From positions 1,875,609 through 1,939,608 of the forward strand of contig NC_019863.2 of NCBI RefSeq assembly GCF_002234675.1: a stretch of DNA of 64,000 bases, given 5' to 3'. The position numbers were made by a program, and so were the translations under genes. Source of the stretch: Oryzias latipes (lineage: Eukaryota; Chordata; Actinopteri; Beloniformes; Adrianichthyidae). The notes below the pieces were generated by a model. The model did no database searches and was not told where the DNA came from. It was given only the letters and a program-made list of their open reading frames with translations. Shown one piece after another: positions 54,880 through 64,000 of this stretch; positions within the stretch are counted from its first letter, which is position 1; each line of letters begins with the position of its first letter.

Positions 54880-55806
54880 TCAGCGGCAGGAATGTGTGCG
54901 GTAGGAGTACGGGAGCTGGTTCGTGGGGCTCATGATGTTCTCTGTGATGTAAGCCACCAGCAGGCAGATGATCACCAGCATCACGCAGATGGCCCCGCCC
55001 ACCGTTGTCATGGCGATGACGATGTCCTGCATCCCGGACGGCGGCAGGGTGAACTCCACGCAGTCTCGCCGGCTCGCCGCCCTCTCCCCCTCTCTCTCTC
55101 GGTCGGGACCGGGCAGGGCGCGCACGCAGATGCGGTACGGGATGCTTTCGTGCAGCTCGGTCAGCAGAAAGTCCCTGCAGCCCGATGCCAGGTGGACGCT
55201 GGCGCACTCGAACTGGGTGTAGCTCCCGTTCCACCAGCAGCTGAGCTCGAAGCCTCTGCGCCTGCGTGGCCGCTCTCCGAAAACAGCTGCGGGACTGTCT
55301 GCGGTTGTTGCGTTCGTCCCGTCGGCTGCGTCCGCGCTCCTCCACTGTAGCAGCACGCTGCCGTTGGTGAGAATGTTCGCCACCAAGTCCCCCACAGACA
55401 CGTTGCTCCTGCAGTCTCCTTTACGGCACTGGAACCCAAACTGTGTGCGTCGAAAACACAGCTGCCCCCAAATGCCCCCTTCGACCACTCTGTATGCACA
55501 GACCGGGGACACCCGCTCTTCCTCCGGCCCCCGAAGGCCAAATACCGCAGATGAGACGTGGTCTTGGCTGGTGCTGACAGAGGACTCATGGGGAGGCCTG
55601 CTCTCAGAAGCATATTCGGAGGTCTGCCGGAGCCGGTTAGGGGCCGTCCTTTCATGAATCCAGCCTCTCGCCTCCGGAGAGGCTGTAGATGAAGATGATG
55701 ATGATGATGACGAGCCGCTGCGATGGGATCCAGCTGTCTGAAGCGCTAAGATGCAGACCAGCAGCGCCGATAAGGCGAGCAGGGACACTCTTTGTCGGTG
55801 AGCCAT
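54880..55806 (-). CDS. fndc10: Fibronectin type III domain-containing protein 10
   Basis: Single-pass membrane protein of unknown molecular role. One coding exon, 308 residues. I start at the ATG at 55804-55806 (MAHRQRVSLLALSALLVCIL) because it gives a clean signal peptide; the frame stays open upstream to 55986, where a methionine (MSRLLWKACGV) has no signal-like context. After the signal come a Ser run encoded near 55690-55715 and a low-complexity linker. Then a Cys-containing ectodomain (VSPVCAYRVVEGG, GQLCFRRTQFGFQC, NGSVLLQW, ELSCWWNGSYTQFEC, SCRDFLL) with several N-glycosylation sites. The hallmark is the membrane segment, starting GMQDIVIAMTTVGGAICVM and ending YITENIMSP, nearly identical to human FNDC10 (C1orf233). 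It is longer than the human protein (226), mostly in the N-terminal linker. A donor-like site near 55979 suggests an upstream noncoding exon. Confidence 0.92.
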   Translation of the reverse strand: MAHRQRVSLLALSALLVCILALQTAGSHRSGSSSSSSSSSTASPEARGWIHERTAPNRLRQTSEYASESRPPHESSVSTSQDHVSSAVFGLRGPEEERVSPVCAYRVVEGGIWGQLCFRRTQFGFQCRKGDCRSNVSVGDLVANILTNGSVLLQWRSADAADGTNATTADSPAAVFGERPRRRRGFELSCWWNGSYTQFECASVHLASGCRDFLLTELHESIPYRICVRALPGPDREREGERAASRRDCVEFTLPPSGMQDIVIAMTTVGGAICVMLVIICLLVAYITENIMSPTNQLPYSYRTHSCR

Positions 55807-57961
55807 CTTCTCAGCTCTGCGGCGGTGCAGGGCGCGCGGCCATAAGACCAGATCTACACCAGCGCGCGCGGGGGGATCTGCGTAAAGCCAAGAGATCTCA
55901 GTTCTGAGGCATCTGCAAAAGAAACGACAGATGCAGTCTCCTGAATGGAGCCCGACACCGCAGGCTTTCCAAAGCAGTCTACTCACTTGTCAGCGTGGAT
56001 CCTGGGAGGTCCAGTGTTCTGCCATCACTCTGGCCTCCTTCCTCGCGCCCGACGGAACGGCTTTGATGCCTGCTGTGTGAGGGTGCACGCCAGGGAGCGC
56101 GCGTCTTGGAGAGCCCGGTAGCGGGGGTGCGAGCACGAAAATATTTGTAGTCCTCAGCGCTGGGTGTTAGTGAGTCATCATCCCACACATCCCAGCTGCA
56201 AGTGTCTGTCAGGAACCAACACAGATGCGCGGCGGTTCTGTCAGCTGGAGCCAAAGCTGCAGCAAAACAAGCTGAAGGGTTTTACTACCGATGGGTCATT
56301 GAAACATGAAAACCTCACAGTTTGCAGGACCAGACAATATCCAAACCTTTAATGGTTGAGTTCTTTTTCTAAAAATTTTAAGTTTAATGGCACAAACAAA
56401 ACCAACAATCTAAAACAAAACTACTTCACAAACAACAGGATGTTGCAGCATCCCATAAACAAACATGGCGTGGATTTCTACATGTAGAAATAAACGAGGG
56501 ACAGAAAAAAAGACCAAGACAGGAGGAAAACACGGAAAAAAGAGGAGAACAAGAGGGAGTCAGATCTTTCATTTGTTCACTCATCCACAGTTGTATGCAT
56601 ATCTATTTGCTTTCATTTGGTTTTTCACTAAACAACCTCAAACTTCAACATTTTAATTATCTTTATTCCACTCACTGTTATAAACATCTACCTCCATATG
56701 GGGAGATGGTCAGTTTTTATTTCACTTTTTCATTCTTTTGCTGTTGGTGCTTTGATATTTTTATCGTAAATATATATATATATATTTTACCATTACCAAT
56801 AAAATATAAATTATAGCTTTGTTTTTTTTCTGGGAAATGTCATTAGGTATCACACCAAGCAAATAAAGCAGTATATTTGGTTAAGTTGTTTAAATCTTTA
56901 CTATTTTCAGTTTAAAAGTGTCAGTTTGGCTGAATATGCAATGTTTTTCACTAAACTTTCTCTACAGTTTGGCTAAGACTCTTACTGAAGGTGTACTCTC
57001 CAGCAAATGACAGAATCATTAAAGGCCATAAGATAAACATTAGCTTTAATAAAAAGTTACAAAGGCAAAAGAAAGAAAAAACAAAAGAAACTTTCGTACC
57101 TGTGAACTTTATTTTGGTGACCCCCCCTTCCATTGATGTGTTCTTCCTACCATGACAAAGGTGGATAAAGGTGGAAAGATTTCATGGAATCTATGGACAC
57201 CAGTGAAGATCACAAATCATTGAAGAAAAAAGGTTCAGAGCTCTGTCTAGTGGGTCTAGATGACCCGACTCCCAAAGTTAAAGTTCCTAGGATAGCACAA
57301 GGGGTTTTAAACAAGTATCAAACTCAATTTTCCAACAGTTAATTCCAGACACATTTATAAGATCATGGAAACTAAAAGTATAAAAGTGCGCCAAGATGAA
57401 TTCACTTCATGCTGTAATTGCAGTTTCCCAAGAGAAAAGGCTTGAAACCAGGTGAATAATTAATACCAAGGGAGAGCACGGATGACTGACTGGAAGGATG
57501 AAAAGTGCTGAAACTGTTGGGTCACCTTGAATGACCTCAGATTTTATTAAAACATTGGTTACATTTCCCTGATCGTCCTCTAAATGTTAACTTTTGTGAT
57601 TATTTCATCACGCCTGTTGATGCAACAATGCACCAAACACTTCCGCTCCAAAGTTTCTTTAATTAAGCATCGACTATAGTAAAGCAAAATCATAATTGAC
57701 ATTCTTATCCTAGCTGGAAATAAATTCAGGTGTCCAGAGATAAAATCAAACTTGATGAAGAGGAAGCATTTTGCGTGGCGCAGATGAGTGACGCATGGCG
57801 GTAGCATGGAAAGTGCCAACAGATTGGGTTAAATGGACTGTGAGCGGGCTCAGCAAAGGCTTGTTTTCCCTGATCAGCCGATATAAAACAGCAGGACAAC
57901 AGGCTTGTGTCACACACATGCTCCTCACAAAAAGCCACGGTTCTGAGCAGAAGATGAAGCC
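55807..57961. other. fndc10 upstream and ora upstream DNA
   Basis: The GC-rich part 55807-56250 probably carries the fndc10 promoter and a 5' UTR exon. A TA microsatellite lies at about 56768-56785. Apart from the MITE at 57115-57310 nothing else was recognised. Confidence 0.45.
57115..57310 (-). mobile_element. piggyBac-like MITE copy, left end lost
   Basis: Body and right end GGATAGCACAAGGGGTTTTAA are present; the left end stops after GTGACCCCCCC. Confidence 0.75.
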
Positions 57962-59142
57962 ATGTCGAAAGTCCTCACTTTAGACGCTATTTTGTTTGGG
58001 CTACTGGTGTTCTCTGGCCTTCTGGGAAACACGTTGGTGATATATGCGGTAAGAAAACGTTCTCATGGTTGGATGGGATTTTTTAGCCTCTTTTTGACCT
58101 CTCTTTGCCCTCTTCTTCCCAGGTGTTTCAGTCAGCGTTTGAAACTCCACCTGGGAGACTGTCGCCCTCCGATACAATCCTGGTTCATTTGTCTCTGGCC
58201 AACCTGCTGACCTCACTGTTCCGCACGGTGCCGATCTTTGTGTCGGACCTGGGCTTGGATGTGTCTCTGTCTCCTGGTTGGTGCAGAGTCTTCATGCTGC
58301 TGTGGATGTGGTGGCGAGCTGTGGGTTGCTGGGTGACTCTCACGCTAAGCATCTTCCACTGCACCACTCTGAAGCGACATCACGTCTCACTGGGTCCTCT
58401 TGTATTACAGAAGGAGAAGCGTCGAGTGTGGATTATTCTGGGACTGGTTTGGGGAGCTAACTTGGCCTTCTCCATCCCTGCTCTGGTTTATTCCACTCAT
58501 GTTTACAGCAACGCCACCGTGGATCTGATGGTGATCAGCTCCACTACCAGACCTCTGCTTGGCTGTATATGGGAGTTCCCCACCACCCAACAAGGCTCAG
58601 CCTTTGCATTCACTTCTCTTGCTCTTAATGAAGTCTTTCCACTGGTTTTGATGATTTGCACCAACGTGTCCACGCTCCACGCTTTGGCCAAGCACATCCG
58701 AGCTGTGACCTCCTCCATGGAGTCAGGAGGAAGCCACGGGGAGGTCAACAAACTCGTCTCCACTGAACGTAAAGCAGCCCACGTAATCATGTTGCTGGTT
58801 GCTCTCTTCGTGGTCTGCTGGGTCCTGCAGGTTGCCGCCGTGACGTACTACAACCACAACAGGGGGCTGCATGCAGAAGGATTACTGACGGTGGCCCACT
58901 TCTCTGCCTCCACGTTTGTGGGGTTCAGTCCCATGGTGGTGGCCCTGGGACATGGCAAGCTGAGAAAGAAGATCATGGGCATGATTCTGGTGTGGACTAA
59001 AGCTTTTCACTGTTCCAGCAAAGACACAGGAAGGAAGAGACCGTCGCCAAAGAAGAAGAAACTAAAAGTCTTTGATGTTCAAGAAGAGATGAGGGTCATA
59101 AACATCAGGGAGTGTAAAGCCTTAAATGATAGAAGAGAATGA
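57962..59142 (+). CDS. Olfactory receptor class A-related (V1R-like) GPCR, 2 exons, probably ora4
   Basis: Seven-transmembrane chemoreceptor of the fish ORA family, related to mammalian V1R. Exons: 57962-58048 and 58123-59142, joined at phase 0, 368 residues. TM1 reads ILFGLLVFSGLLGNTLVIYA and is cut by the intron just after GNTLVIYA. TM2 has HLSLANLLTSLFRTVP. TM3 contains CRVFMLLWMWWRAVGCW followed by TLKRHH. The second extracellular loop has STTRPLLGCIWEFP with the conserved cysteine. TM6 is MLLVALFVVCWVLQVAAVTY and TM7 contains FVGFSPMVVALGH. A Lys-rich tail follows. An alternative ATG seven bases upstream is out of frame. It lies tail-to-tail with the next receptor and shares its loop motif. 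Most fish ora genes are intronless; from memory ora3 and ora4 are the intron-bearing linked pair, so ora4 is my inference, and the family is certain. Confidence 0.88.
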
Positions 59143-60306
59143 GGATGGATTGATATGTTGGAATATATTTACTCAATGACAGACTACAAATGGAATAGAA
59201 AAAAGGCTTTTTGGTTAATTTGATGTCTTTATTTTTGTTGCTTTTGTAGGGCAAACAGATTCCTGTTTGAACGACATTCTGGAGGGTCACAGATTCAGCA
59301 TCAGGGCTTTCTCTGACATGACAGACTTTATTTCCTGATTTAAATAAACAGTAAATGTTTGCTTATTGGAGGAGGCTGTTTTCCAGATCATCCTCCATCA
59401 ATAGCTGCATTTAAATGGGCAAAAGTAATGGGAAAGAACGCCTGATCGGAAGAAAAATGCGTCATGTAAACACGCCGTTCAGAATACTCTGCCCCGATCA
59501 GACTCATTTGGATCAAAATTTACTTCCGATGGAGATAGATGGGTAATGCAGATTGTTGATCCGATCGTTGTTCATGTAAACGGTTCATTCTGATCATGTG
59601 TCAGTACTGCTCTGGTTTAACGTCACGCATAGACGGTATTTCTCTCCAGAGAAAGCTTTGGAGCTCAAACAGGACCGACCGGCTTTCGTGCCCTGTGACG
59701 TCTGGACCCTGCGCGGTTCGGGCTCGGGTGCCGGTGGACCGAGTGAACTGTGTCTCTGAGCAGAGCAGCCGGATTTATATTCATGTGTGTTTGAGGGGAG
59801 GGGGGGATGCTTTGTTACGTGTGCGTTTTGTTGTTTGTTTGTGTGTGTGACTGCGATCCGTCCCGCTTCTCTGGGTTAGCGACTGCCGGACTCAGGAGAA
59901 CTGTGTGTCCAATCAGAGCTCGGACCGCCAGCTCACACAGCGGCTTTGGGGCGGTGTGTAAACTTTTCAAAGCAGAAAAGTCTCTCAGTCCTTAGAAACC
60001 GTTCATACAATCACATGGATTTGTGTTTCCAGTCGTGTCCCGACAAAATGAAGGCTGATGTTATTCCCACATATTTACGTGCAGCCAGGATGCAGATTGC
60101 AGCTTTTCCCGCATGGATTTTGTGTTAATCAAACAGGGCTAATGTTGTTAGCGCTTGTGTTAGCCTCTCTCTTTTTTTTATTGTAAAAAAACAACAAAAA
60201 TCCTGTGCTGTTTGCACAAAGACTTCTTTGATGAATTGAAAATGTCAACAGTTGTGAATATTTTCCTCACACAGCTTCAGCGGTGTGCAGTTGCCGGGCA
60301 GTTCTG
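59143..60306. other. Spacer between the convergent receptor genes
   Basis: A transposon-like stretch at about 59420-59600 contains repeated forms of CATGTAAAC and CCGATC in both orientations. GC-rich DNA follows to 59950. No gene seen. Confidence 0.4.
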
Positions 60307-62571
60307 TCAGTAAGTCAGCGATGACTTGATACAAGAACGCAGCCCACGATGGCCAACCGCCAGGACAGCAGGAGACAAGGCGATGAAGAGGATCTGGGCA
60401 AAGCGAGCGATGACCAGGAGGAACTCGGATGAGGTGCCTCGGTTGTAGTTGAAGTAGTTTACAGATATAACGCTGGTTCCCCAGGACACAGTGAAGAGCA
60501 AAACAAGAATAAGAATCACCTGGAAAACAAGAAAAGGATATTTGAATGATCCAATAACAGATTTGTAACATAGGTGGGTCTAGAAACCTTTTCTGGACGT
60601 ACGCTGTCATTCTTTTTCTTACCTTGGCAGCTCGTTTCTCAGCTGGTACCCGCTTTACGACTGGTGCATCTTGGACTGATTTCCTTGTCCTGCCGTATGT
60701 GTGAAGCGTGTAAAGGGAGCTCAGGTTGGTCACTGTCATCAAGACAATAGGCAGGGTTTCATGGATCACCATGGACGTGGTGGCGTAGGCCAGGCCGCTG
60801 TAGCTGGACGGGAAGTTCCACACACAGCCCAGGAGGGGGCGTGTTGTGCTGCTGATCAACATGAGGGTCTGAGAGAAGAGAAGGAAACAAGAAAGCAGAG
60901 CAGACACTCACTTTGAGATGAAGGTGGGTTTCTTTAAAATAGGAAATTGGCTATAATAGATATATTTTTTAAAACTCTTTGAAGCAGTTGGTTACTATCC
61001 TGAGAGTTTTTTCTGTGGTGTTCAGAAAAGACAAACATTTCCATTTCTGTTTTGTTTTCAGTTTGGTTTTGTATAAACTTGTTTGCGTCATTTAAATTTA
61101 ATCTGAACTGAATTACATTTTAGAAAATCTTGACATCATAAATATGGGAAAAGAATGCAATCTCATAATGTGTTCACATTTTCTTTCGTCTCCGTGTACT
61201 GCTAATTGTCTCTGCACAAAAAGATTCAAACTTAAGAAAAACACAGAAAAAAGCCCCACGATGCTAAACGTCATACAACAAGTTTTTGCAAAGAGAGACA
61301 GATTTGGTGAGGTTAAATGCAAATGAACTATTTAATGAACATTTTTACATGAAAACAATGTTTTTGCCAAAATTACTGTCAATTTTTCACTCCCATTCAT
61401 TCCCAGTTAGCTTATCATACTTAGCATGTTTTGTCTGGCAGTCCGTCGTGATATTAACCTCCTTGAAAAAGGCCACAATCTCTTGGTATATTAGACAGAC
61501 ACAGTTATTGTCATGGTTTGGTTTTCTTTGCCTTAGTTTTTCCTTCTGTTTTTGTTCTGTCATGATTTGAGTTCTGGGACAGTGTTGTAACAGGATTACA
61601 ATGGCTTCAAAGGTAATTTAGCCTATCACAATCAAGAATTTGTCCACAGTTTTTAGAACATGCTTTAATATTATTGATTTTGGACCAGTGGAAAGTTGAA
61701 CACGGGGCTGCATTCAGCCCATGGGATGGACTTTTGACATGTCTGGTGCAAAATTTATTGATATATTTCTTCCTCTCACCTCAGTGCTGTTTGCATTACC
61801 ATTAGTGGAGAAGATATGTGCAGGAATGGAGTAAAGGAGGTTGAGGATCCAAATGGAAAGCAGGTTTAGCAGCAGAGTCTTAGGAACGCCTCGAGAAGCT
61901 TGAAGGTTTCCAACAGAAGGAGCCACGCGCCTCAGAGTCTGGAGGTGGAACACGCTGAGGTAGAACGTGGACCACACATTGACCGATCGCAGCCACACCC
62001 AGACTCCCATGAGGAACTGACACCGTTCTCTGGACAGAAACAGCTGTGGAGAAGATGCATCCCTTTGTTTCATGGTTGCTTGTCTTTTTTTTAGATACTT
62101 TTCATGACCTGTAGATTTATGCGAATAATAATCTGTTTAGTTTTTAAATAAAATAAATGTGAAAAAATGACACAAAAACTGTTTACTGTGACATCCAGTT
62201 TTCATGCAGGTAATTAAAATTTTACATACCTGGATCCCAAAGTCTGACATGACAAGCAGAATATTTCTCATGACGGACACCATCAGGTTGGACGCTGCCA
62301 TGTTTATGATGATGATGTTTGAGTTGTGAGCCACTCTACGATCCTGGATGACACTCTTCCCAACAACCACAATGACAGTGGTGTTACCCAGAACGCCCAG
62401 CACCACCAGAATGGCATAAAATACCGCTTGTAAAGCAGACATAGTGGTCTGAAGTCCCGTACCCAAAAGCTTAAAGGTTTTATCCGGTCCAATAGGTCCA
62501 GTAAAATCCATAAATTCGGTATCGGCTCCAACAGCCAGCCTTAAGAAAGCCTTTTCTTCATTTTGGATCAA
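60307..62571 (-). CDS. Olfactory receptor class A-related (V1R-like) GPCR, 4 exons, probably ora3
   Basis: Second ORA-family receptor. Minus-strand exons: 62230-62571, 61780-62043, 60623-60868, 60307-60519, all phase 0, 354 residues. An N-terminal extension of about 40 residues precedes TM1 (AVFYAILVVLGVLGNTTVIV), so a start at a later in-frame Met (MSALQAVF) is also possible. TM2 has NIIIINMAASNLMVSVMRN. TM3 region: CQFLMGVWVWLRSVNVW. The second loop has SSTTRPLLGCVWNFPSS, shared almost exactly with the receptor at 57962-59142. TM6 is VILILVLLFTVSWGTSVI and TM7 includes ARFAQILFIALSPAVLAVGH. It converges on its partner with about 1.2 kb between stop codons. Which one is ora3 and which ora4 needs a tree. 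The receptor family is secure. Confidence 0.87.
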
Positions 62572-63176
62572 TCAGCAAGGTTATCAATCTACTGAAAGAG
62601 TTCCATGTTCATGTTCTGCGACCTGATGCTGTCCTCCACAGAACCATTTCAGGAAAAAGTAGTTTGTCTTGTCATTCATTGTAAAGAAAAAGTTCTTCTA
62701 TAAATATATTAGCTTCTGTTGGTGAGAGAGTGTCAAAGCACAACAAAGCATTAGACTCAAGGGAGCAGAAGGTTCATGTTAATAAAACCCCAGAGATTAA
62801 TCAGCTTCTCTGATGGAAACATGCTTACTTTGCATCTCAATATCTGCAGCATCACCCAAGAGAAACGGAGAACGTTTGGATGTGAGAGTGCATGTGCTCT
62901 GCAGCCAGACAGGCCTCTAAACAAATCCTTTTCAAAAAATCAAAAAGAATGCAAATACATGGTATGGTTTTGAAGAACATGAAATTAAAATCAATCAAAA
63001 TCTTTAAATCTTGTTCTGAACCAAAGAGCTGAAATAAATATTCATATCAAAAACTTTTGGATCAATGGACATGCATCCATTGTTGCAGGAACACTAAAAA
63101 TAGCAAATTTCTAGATAACAAAAGTCCTTTTTGTTCTTTTTTGGCTTTAACAACTTTTCAACGTACTCTTGAATAC

Positions 63177-63480
63177 AGGGGACTCAGATGGTAGAGCAGG
63201 TTGTCCAATGACCGAAGGGTCGGCGGTTCAATACCCACACCCCCAAGCTAGCTGTCGTTGTGTCCTTGGACAAGACACTTCACCCTCCCTGCCCCCAGTG
63301 CAGCTGCACTGGTGTAAAAGTATCCTTTGTATCCCATTGATGTGACATCCCTAGGATGACAAAGGTGGATACATGTCATCTTTTGCCTGAAAGCCTTGAT
63401 CAGACATATTGGTTTATTTATTACAGTCTTCTGTAACACAAGCTCCTATATAATAGTAATAATGGATTAGATTTATCTGC
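63177..63480 (+). mobile_element. tRNA-derived SINE
   Basis: Head GACTCAGATGGTAGAGCAGG and B box GGCGGTTCAATACCC, followed by the body GTGTCCTTGGACAAGACACT typical of widespread fish SINEs. Upstream of the minus-strand receptor. Confidence 0.7.
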
Positions 63481-63539
63481 GCTTTTTCTTGTTGCTCAAA
63501 GCGCTTACAATGTGTCCATTATTCATTCACTCCTATTTC

Positions 63540-63678
63540 TTAACCCTTGTGCTATGCTAGGCACTTTAACATTGGGAGTTGGGTCATCTAGACCCACTAG
63601 ACAGTGCTCTGAACCTTTTTTCTTCAATGATTTGTGATTTTCACTGGTGTCCATGGATTACATGAAATCTCTCCACCT
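63540..63678 (+). mobile_element. piggyBac-like MITE copy, right end lost
   Basis: TTAACCCTTGTGCTATGC at the left; the body breaks off after ATCTCTCCACCTG. Confidence 0.8.
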
Positions 63679-64000
63679 GAAAACGGGAATATTGATTCCC
63701 AAAATGTCATTGACGTCACTAAACATATTTTACTTAAACGGGAATTTATCATGATAAAATAATCGTTATAATCGTAATAATAGTTTTATTCCCTATTTTT
63801 CAGGCTTTTGCACAGATTAGTTTTACTTTGAGATTTTTTTAATTATGACATCCAGCTCTTAGTCTGTGAATGTAAGAATCGAGGATGTAGTCCTCATTTC
63901 TAAGATCATGTTTTTTAGATACAAGCAAAAAACATTGAAATTATATTATTGGAATAACCAAATGAGAACCATAACTATCTTTTTATTGAGGACCAAAATC

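Overview
The window is vertebrate nuclear DNA from a teleost fish, probably a medaka-like percomorph, though the species cannot be fixed from the sequence. The evidence is split genes with GT-AG introns, proteins close to human orthologues, fish V1R-like (ORA) receptors, and a dense load of fish DNA transposons, LINEs and tRNA-derived SINEs. Nothing prokaryotic or plasmid-like is present.

Eight protein-coding genes can be built exon by exon. In order they are mfap2 (-, 4212-12397), sdhb (-, 17154-22988), mrpl20 (+, 28171-29805), atad3 (+, 35906-47532), ssu72 (-, 50185-52807), fndc10 (-, 54880-55806), a two-exon ORA receptor (+, 57962-59142) and a four-exon ORA receptor (-, 60307-62571). All eight reading frames join without a break. 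mfap2-sdhb are neighbours on human 1p36.13, and mrpl20, atad3, ssu72 and fndc10 are neighbours on human 1p36.33, so the window joins two 1p36 blocks and then continues into a fish chemoreceptor pair. ATP13A2 (between MFAP2 and SDHB in human) and TMEM240 (near ATAD3A/SSU72) are not seen here. sdhb, mrpl20 and atad3 are all mitochondrial: respiratory complex II, mitoribosome large subunit and inner-membrane AAA ATPase.

The remaining DNA is largely mobile elements. The most striking family is a short piggyBac-like MITE with TTAA ends, present about twelve times. A second MITE family with ends reading TTAAAGACCCACTCC occurs about five times. Other elements are four Tc1 relics, one of them nearly complete (24095-25712), a LINE of the L2/CR1 type (26070-27379), a recent 5'-truncated L1 with a perfect 15-bp target duplication and a 2.6-kb G-rich tail (30878-34462), two nested transposon stacks inside atad3 introns, a PIF/Harbinger relic (48086-49373) and several SINE pieces. 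Intron 14 of atad3 carries a 1.8-kb minisatellite of about 180 ten-base units that starts exactly at the end of a Tc1 element.

I saw no convincing new multi-gene system. The best leads are the piggyBac-like MITE burst with its hairpin and 61-bp forms, the minisatellite, the L1 tail and the tail-to-tail receptor pair.
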